Below are positions 6,253 through 9,214 of a DNA stretch of 9,214 nt, one piece after another. The DNA is from an uncultured Campylobacter sp. (lineage in GTDB: Bacteria; Campylobacterota; Campylobacteria; Campylobacterales; Campylobacteraceae), in NCBI RefSeq assembly GCF_938045625.1, contig NZ_CALIAV010000067.1:1-9214 (forward strand), written 5' to 3'. Numbering within the stretch: position 1 is the stretch's first letter; every line of letters starts with the position of its first letter. Below the pieces are notes generated by a model. It was not told the origin of the DNA and searched no databases. It saw nothing but the letters and a program-made list of their open reading frames with translations. The position numbers and the translations under genes were made by a program.

Positions 6253-8541
6253 TTACGCTTTTATTATCTTGACGCCGACGTTTCGCACCATCGTGGAGGC
6301 GACGGGACCGATCACGGTAGGATCTAGCAGCTTGCTTTGATTCGTTCCTACGCCGTTCGTGCGCTTTAATCCCGCGCTTTCGTGACCAAAACCGTGATAG
6401 ACGAAAAGCGTATCTTCTCTGATGCCCTCGGTAAGCATCACGTTTGCCTTTTCCTTCGCAGCTTTGCTTTGAAGAATTATCTTATCACCGTCTTTTAGTC
6501 CGTATTTTTTCGCGGTATTGGGGTGTATCCAAACGGGCGCGCTACTCATCAAGTCGTTTAAAAATTCGACGTTTTGCGTGTGGCCGTTGGTGTGTATCGG
6601 CGTTTTGCCGCTCATTAGGCAAAGCTCCTCGCCGAAAAATACGTCCATGCCCTCGGCGTTTAAGCAGCCGTATCCCGGAAACTGCTTTTCGACCTTTTCG
6701 CTAAAGAGCTCGATCTTGCCGCTATCGGTTTTAAATTTGACCTGCGACTCCATTAGCCCGTCGTCGCCCACGAACTGCTGCGCGTAAGGGAATTTTTTCG
6801 TAAATTCTTTTACGCTATCTTTTTCTCTAAACAAAATCCCCGGCACCTTCCACGTGACGTAGCCTTTTTTAACTAGCTCCGCTAACAGCTCGGCGTTGCC
6901 TTTTACTTGTTTGATTCTCCACTCGTCCATCGTGTTTGCCGAGTACTGCTCGTCTATCTTCATCCTGCGAGCTAGCTCTCTAAAGATATCGTAGCCGTTT
7001 TTGGTGTCGCCGATAGGATCTACGACTTTGTTTCTTATCATATAGGCAGGTTTTTGGCTCGACTTATCCTCGATGCCTTCGTCGCGCTCAAGGTAAGTAC
7101 TCTCGGGCAGTATCACGTCCGCCCATATCGCAAAATCGCTCATATAGATATCCGAGCACACGATAAAATCAAGCTTTTTTAGGCTCTCTATCGTAGTTTC
7201 CGTGCCCGCGACGTTGATCGGGTGATTAAACCTTATGCTAAACCAGCCCTTTACGGGATAAGGCTTTTCGCTTAGTATGGCTTGTGGGATCTCCATCAAG
7301 ACGCCGTGGCTTCTGCTGACGAATTTGTTTCGTCCGTCCTCGCCCGCAGCGTCTATTCTAGGCACTTTAGGTACTTTTATCGCGGCGTCCGGGTTTGTGA
7401 TCTCAGGGATTAGCTCTTCGCCGATTAGTTTGTTGTAAAATTTAGCCTTTTTACCGCCAAAAATTCCGCCCTTTTTCTCCCAGTTGCCCATCATCACGTT
7501 TGCCGTCATTATGGCTCTGGTGCGGATGTATTCGGCTCTAGTCGTAGTGGTGTTGTGACCGAAGTCGATGATGACTTTAGGTGCGGCTTTCCAGATTTCG
7601 CCAGCGATTCGCTCGACCGTTTTTGCAGGTATTCCCGTGATCTTTTCTTGCCACTGCGGAGTTGTGTCTTTGGTCGCTTCTACGACTTTGTCAAATCCGA
7701 TCGTAAATTTCTCTATAAATTCTTTATCGTATGTGTCATTTTTGATCCATGTATGGATAAGGGCTAAAACAAATGCTAGATCGGTTCCCGGTTTTACGGG
7801 TAGCCACTCGTCGGCTTTTGAGGCCACGACGCTAAAGCGCGGATCTAAAACCAGCAGCTTGGTATCTTCTTTCGCGGCCATTTTAGCTAGCTTTTTAGCG
7901 TCGGCGATGACGATGCCTTCAAAGAGATTGTGTCCGAAATTTACGACGTATTTTGCGTTGCCGAAGTCTCTTTTTAGCTTCGCATCGCCGTACATATGCT
8001 CGCAAACCATCTGATAGGTGATCGGACAACAGGAAAAGTGAGAAAAGCAGTTTGGCGAACCGTATGCGCTAGCAAAGGTCGTCATTAGCTTGTGCGTTTG
8101 GCTTGATTTTGCCGTAAATACAAAGCTCTCGGGACCGTATTTTTCCTTGATTTCTAGCATTTTTTTAGCGACTAGATCTAGTGCCTCGTCCCAGCCCGCC
8201 TCGCGCCATTTGTTTTCGCCGCGCTCGCCTACTCTGATGAGCGGTTTTACGATGCGCTGCGGATCGTAGAGCTGATTGTGCCCGCTGCCGCCCCTTGCGC
8301 ACACGGAAGTCGCCGTGCCGCTTACCTTGCCGTTGCCTTGGATGAAGACGTTTTTGCCGTCTACAACCTTGGCCTCGATAGGACAGCGAGAAGAGCACAT
8401 CTCGCAAAAACTATAAACGGTCTTATCGCCGCCTTCTAGCGCTTTGGCGCCGACGGCGCCTAAAGTACCGGGCGCGTAAGTCATAGCAAGCAAGCCCGTG
8501 GCGGTGGATGCTTTTAAGAAATTTCGCCTCGAAGTATCCAT
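6253..8541 (-). CDS. psrA: polysulfide (or thiosulfate) reductase catalytic molybdopterin subunit PsrA
   Basis: This 762-residue member of the DMSO reductase family binds bis-MGD molybdenum. It should reduce polysulfide to sulfide in the periplasm. A twin-arginine signal (SRRNFLKAS, 4-12, then a hydrophobic stretch to about 32) directs Tat export. Cysteines C46, C49, C53 and C81 form the N-terminal [4Fe-4S] site. The SPNCFSHFSCCP segment (162-173) should supply the Mo-ligand cysteine. I place it at C172, beside C171, by alignment with the S-T-C-P form of the family. Molybdopterin-binding marks follow (LVLDPRFS; VYHGFGHES), and the C-terminal beta-barrel domain is complete. AGGGAG sits 5 nt before the ATG. 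Length and gene order A-B-C match W. succinogenes psrABC. PhsA of thiosulfate respiration is close enough that substrate cannot be settled by sequence. No dedicated maturation chaperone gene is in the window. Confidence 0.93.
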   Translation of the reverse strand: MDTSRRNFLKASTATGLLAMTYAPGTLGAVGAKALEGGDKTVYSFCEMCSSRCPIEAKVVDGKNVFIQGNGKVSGTATSVCARGGSGHNQLYDPQRIVKPLIRVGERGENKWREAGWDEALDLVAKKMLEIKEKYGPESFVFTAKSSQTHKLMTTFASAYGSPNCFSHFSCCPITYQMVCEHMYGDAKLKRDFGNAKYVVNFGHNLFEGIVIADAKKLAKMAAKEDTKLLVLDPRFSVVASKADEWLPVKPGTDLAFVLALIHTWIKNDTYDKEFIEKFTIGFDKVVEATKDTTPQWQEKITGIPAKTVERIAGEIWKAAPKVIIDFGHNTTTTRAEYIRTRAIMTANVMMGNWEKKGGIFGGKKAKFYNKLIGEELIPEITNPDAAIKVPKVPRIDAAGEDGRNKFVSRSHGVLMEIPQAILSEKPYPVKGWFSIRFNHPINVAGTETTIESLKKLDFIVCSDIYMSDFAIWADVILPESTYLERDEGIEDKSSQKPAYMIRNKVVDPIGDTKNGYDIFRELARRMKIDEQYSANTMDEWRIKQVKGNAELLAELVKKGYVTWKVPGILFREKDSVKEFTKKFPYAQQFVGDDGLMESQVKFKTDSGKIELFSEKVEKQFPGYGCLNAEGMDVFFGEELCLMSGKTPIHTNGHTQNVEFLNDLMSSAPVWIHPNTAKKYGLKDGDKIILQSKAAKEKANVMLTEGIREDTLFVYHGFGHESAGLKRTNGVGTNQSKLLDPTVIGPVASTMVRNVGVKIIKA

Positions 8542-8593
8542 TTTTTCTCCCTTTTTGAAATAAATTTACCGAAATCTTAAATAATCAACGTAA

Positions 8594-8599
8594 ATTATA
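8594..8599 (-). promoter_or_regulatory. candidate -10 box of the psrABC promoter
   Basis: The minus strand reads TATAAT, a perfect -10 hexamer, 52 nt upstream of the psrA ATG. No -35 hexamer at 16-18 nt is convincing: TTGATA occurs at only 13 nt. That would fit the weak -35 of Campylobacter sigma-70 promoters or the need for an activator. Confidence 0.45.
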
Positions 8600-8612
8600 C
8601 GTAAATTTTTCG

Positions 8613-8636
8613 TATCAATATAAATTTTAATTGATA
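8613..8636. promoter_or_regulatory. inverted repeat, possible operator upstream of psrA
   Basis: TATCAAT (8613-8619) and ATTGATA (8630-8636) are perfect inverted copies separated by 10 bp, so the half-site centres are 17 bp apart. The centre lies about 28 bp upstream of the candidate psrA -10, where an activator or repressor could act. The half-sites resemble FNR/CRP halves (TTGAT/ATCAA) but in reversed order and with wrong spacing, so the binding protein is unknown. Confidence 0.4.
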
Positions 8637-8646
8637 ACGATTATTT
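8632..8646. promoter_or_regulatory. Fur-box-like sequence
   Basis: TGATAACGATTATTT matches the 7-1-7 Fur pattern TGATAAT-n-ATTATCA at 11 of 14 fixed positions. It overlaps the right arm of the neighbouring dyad. AT-rich DNA gives such matches by chance, so this is a weak call. Confidence 0.25.
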
Positions 8647-8695
8647 CGTTTTTTAGGGGAAAAGCTTAAATTTAATTTCAAATTTGTCAAATTTA

Positions 8696-8728
8696 CAAAT
8701 ATCAAATTTTAACGGATGATGATATTTG
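8696..8728. repeat. perfect 9-bp inverted repeat in the control region
   Basis: CAAATATCA (8696-8704) and TGATATTTG (8720-8728) are perfect inverted copies around a 15-nt spacer. No T tract follows on either strand, so it does not look like a terminator. It may be an operator or an RNA hairpin. It lies roughly midway between the two outward-facing -10 candidates. Confidence 0.5.
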
Positions 8729-8806
8729 AGCTGCTGTTTGCTTAAATTTATAACTTAAAAAGTATTCTTGCGATTTCCGTCAAAAATTATTTTAATTTTA
8801 TTTGTA

Positions 8807-8812
8807 TATAAT
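8807..8812 (+). promoter_or_regulatory. candidate -10 box of the hydrolase gene
   Basis: This is a perfect TATAAT, preceded by TTTG and by T-rich runs (TTTTAATTTTATTTG) as in Campylobacter sigma-70 promoters. It lies 29 nt upstream of the ATG at 8842. The expected start of transcription leaves room for AAAGG at 8829-8833. Confidence 0.55.
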
Positions 8813-8841
8813 TCGCGTATTTTTTCAAAAAGGCAAATTTA

Positions 8842-9214
8842 ATGAAAAAGCAAATTTACGTCATTCACGGCTACGACGCTTCGCCGCAAAGCCACTGGTT
8901 TTCTTGGTTCAAAGAAAAGATGCGCGGCATTGCCGAGGTGGAAATTTTAAAGATGCCAAATCCGCAAACGCCGAAGCTAAACGAGTGGCTAGAAACCATG
9001 AAGCAAAACGTAAATTTAGACGAAAATTTATTCATCATCGCTCACAGCCTGGGCACGATAACTAGCTTAAATTTTCTTAGCGGTTTTGCAAATTTGCCCA
9101 AATTCGGCGGTCTAGTTCTCATCTCGCCGTTTGACGAGCCGATTAAGGAATTTGCGATTTTAGATGAGTTTTGCGAGCCCCAAATCGCCTACGAAAAGAT
9201 AAAAACGGCGACGA
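8842..9214 (+). CDS. RBBP9/YdeN-like alpha/beta serine hydrolase (3' truncated by window)
   Basis: From the ATG at 8842 the frame stays open to the window end, giving 124 residues of a protein that is usually about 170-190 long. The N-terminus has the family's strand and oxyanion-region motif YVIHGYDASPQSHWF (6-20). The PNPQTPKLNEWL stretch (39-50) follows, then the nucleophile elbow IAHSLGT with S69. The acid and histidine of the triad should lie beyond the window. It has no signal peptide and is likely cytosolic. AAAGG ends 8 nt before the start. It is transcribed divergently from psrABC. Members of this family are small serine hydrolases with poorly known substrates, so no pathway is assigned. 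An overlapping open frame from 8802 in another phase lacks these motifs and is not the gene. Confidence 0.88.
   Translation, partial: MKKQIYVIHGYDASPQSHWFSWFKEKMRGIAEVEILKMPNPQTPKLNEWLETMKQNVNLDENLFIIAHSLGTITSLNFLSGFANLPKFGGLVLISPFDEPIKEFAILDEFCEPQIAYEKIKTAT

Larger units (their letters stand above)
8542..8841. other. 300-bp divergent control region between psrA and the hydrolase gene
   Basis: There is no credible gene in this AT-rich spacer. It holds a -10-like box facing each way, a phased direct repeat over the psrA -10, two perfect dyads, a Fur-box-like site and three copies of TCAAATTT (8678-8709). Those with some support are listed separately. The size and the density of repeats suggest regulated expression of psrA. 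Confidence 0.6.

Noticed and set aside
7555..8014. Open frames on the + strand opposite psrA
   Set aside because: They lie antisense to a complete, strongly conserved enzyme gene and have no start signal or recognisable motif. The same holds for frames opposite psrC and within 6444-6787.
8802..9065. Open frame overlapping the start of the hydrolase in another phase
   Set aside because: Its start lies within the likely promoter, and its product is basic and low-complexity, whereas the frame from 8842 carries the hydrolase motifs.
1..9214. CRISPR arrays, tRNA or rRNA genes, insertion sequences and phage or defence genes
   Set aside because: None seen on either strand: no regularly spaced repeats, transposase or terminal inverted repeats, cloverleaf or rRNA-like sequence.

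Overview
The window reads as chromosomal DNA from a Campylobacter of the oral or anaerobic-respiring kind (C. rectus/showae/curvus-like), or a close campylobacterotal relative. The reasons are the AT-rich intergenic DNA full of AAATTT, moderately GC-rich genes (mid-40s % GC by eye), a cysteine-paired Sel1/Hcp-like secreted protein, and a Psr-type molybdoenzyme operon whose three subunits are about the size of those of Wolinella succinogenes. The species is inference.

Layout. Positions 1-404 (+) hold the 3' end of an unrecognised gene. Positions 405-628 are a convergent non-coding stretch with several hairpins and a run of nine C. Positions 629-1465 (-) are a secreted Sel1/Hcp-like repeat gene broken by one in-frame TAG at codon 67. 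Positions 1596-2811 (+) carry a HIT-family protein overlapping a membrane-anchored Cache-domain sensor with no output domain. Positions 2808-4584 (-) encode a HAMP-less histidine kinase and its OmpR-type response regulator, with overlapping reading frames. After a clear terminator (4652-4684), positions 4709-8541 (-) are the psrABC operon: catalytic molybdopterin subunit, four-cluster ferredoxin subunit and NrfD-type quinol-oxidising anchor. Positions 8542-8841 are a divergent intergenic region with promoter-like sites, direct repeats and two dyads. From 8842 (+) an RBBP9/YdeN-like serine hydrolase gene runs off the window.

How the genes work together. PsrC should oxidise menaquinol, PsrB carry the electrons, and the Tat-exported PsrA reduce polysulfide (or thiosulfate) in the periplasm. 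The two-component system lies just downstream on the same strand but behind a terminator, so it is probably its own transcription unit. Its signal is unknown. The neighbouring Cache protein could be an accessory sensor, but nothing in the sequence proves a link.

Most of the window is orthodox. The points most worth checking are the amber-interrupted Hcp-like gene, the C9 tract and competing hairpins beside it, the output-less Cache protein next to the kinase, and the repeat-rich control region upstream of psrA.
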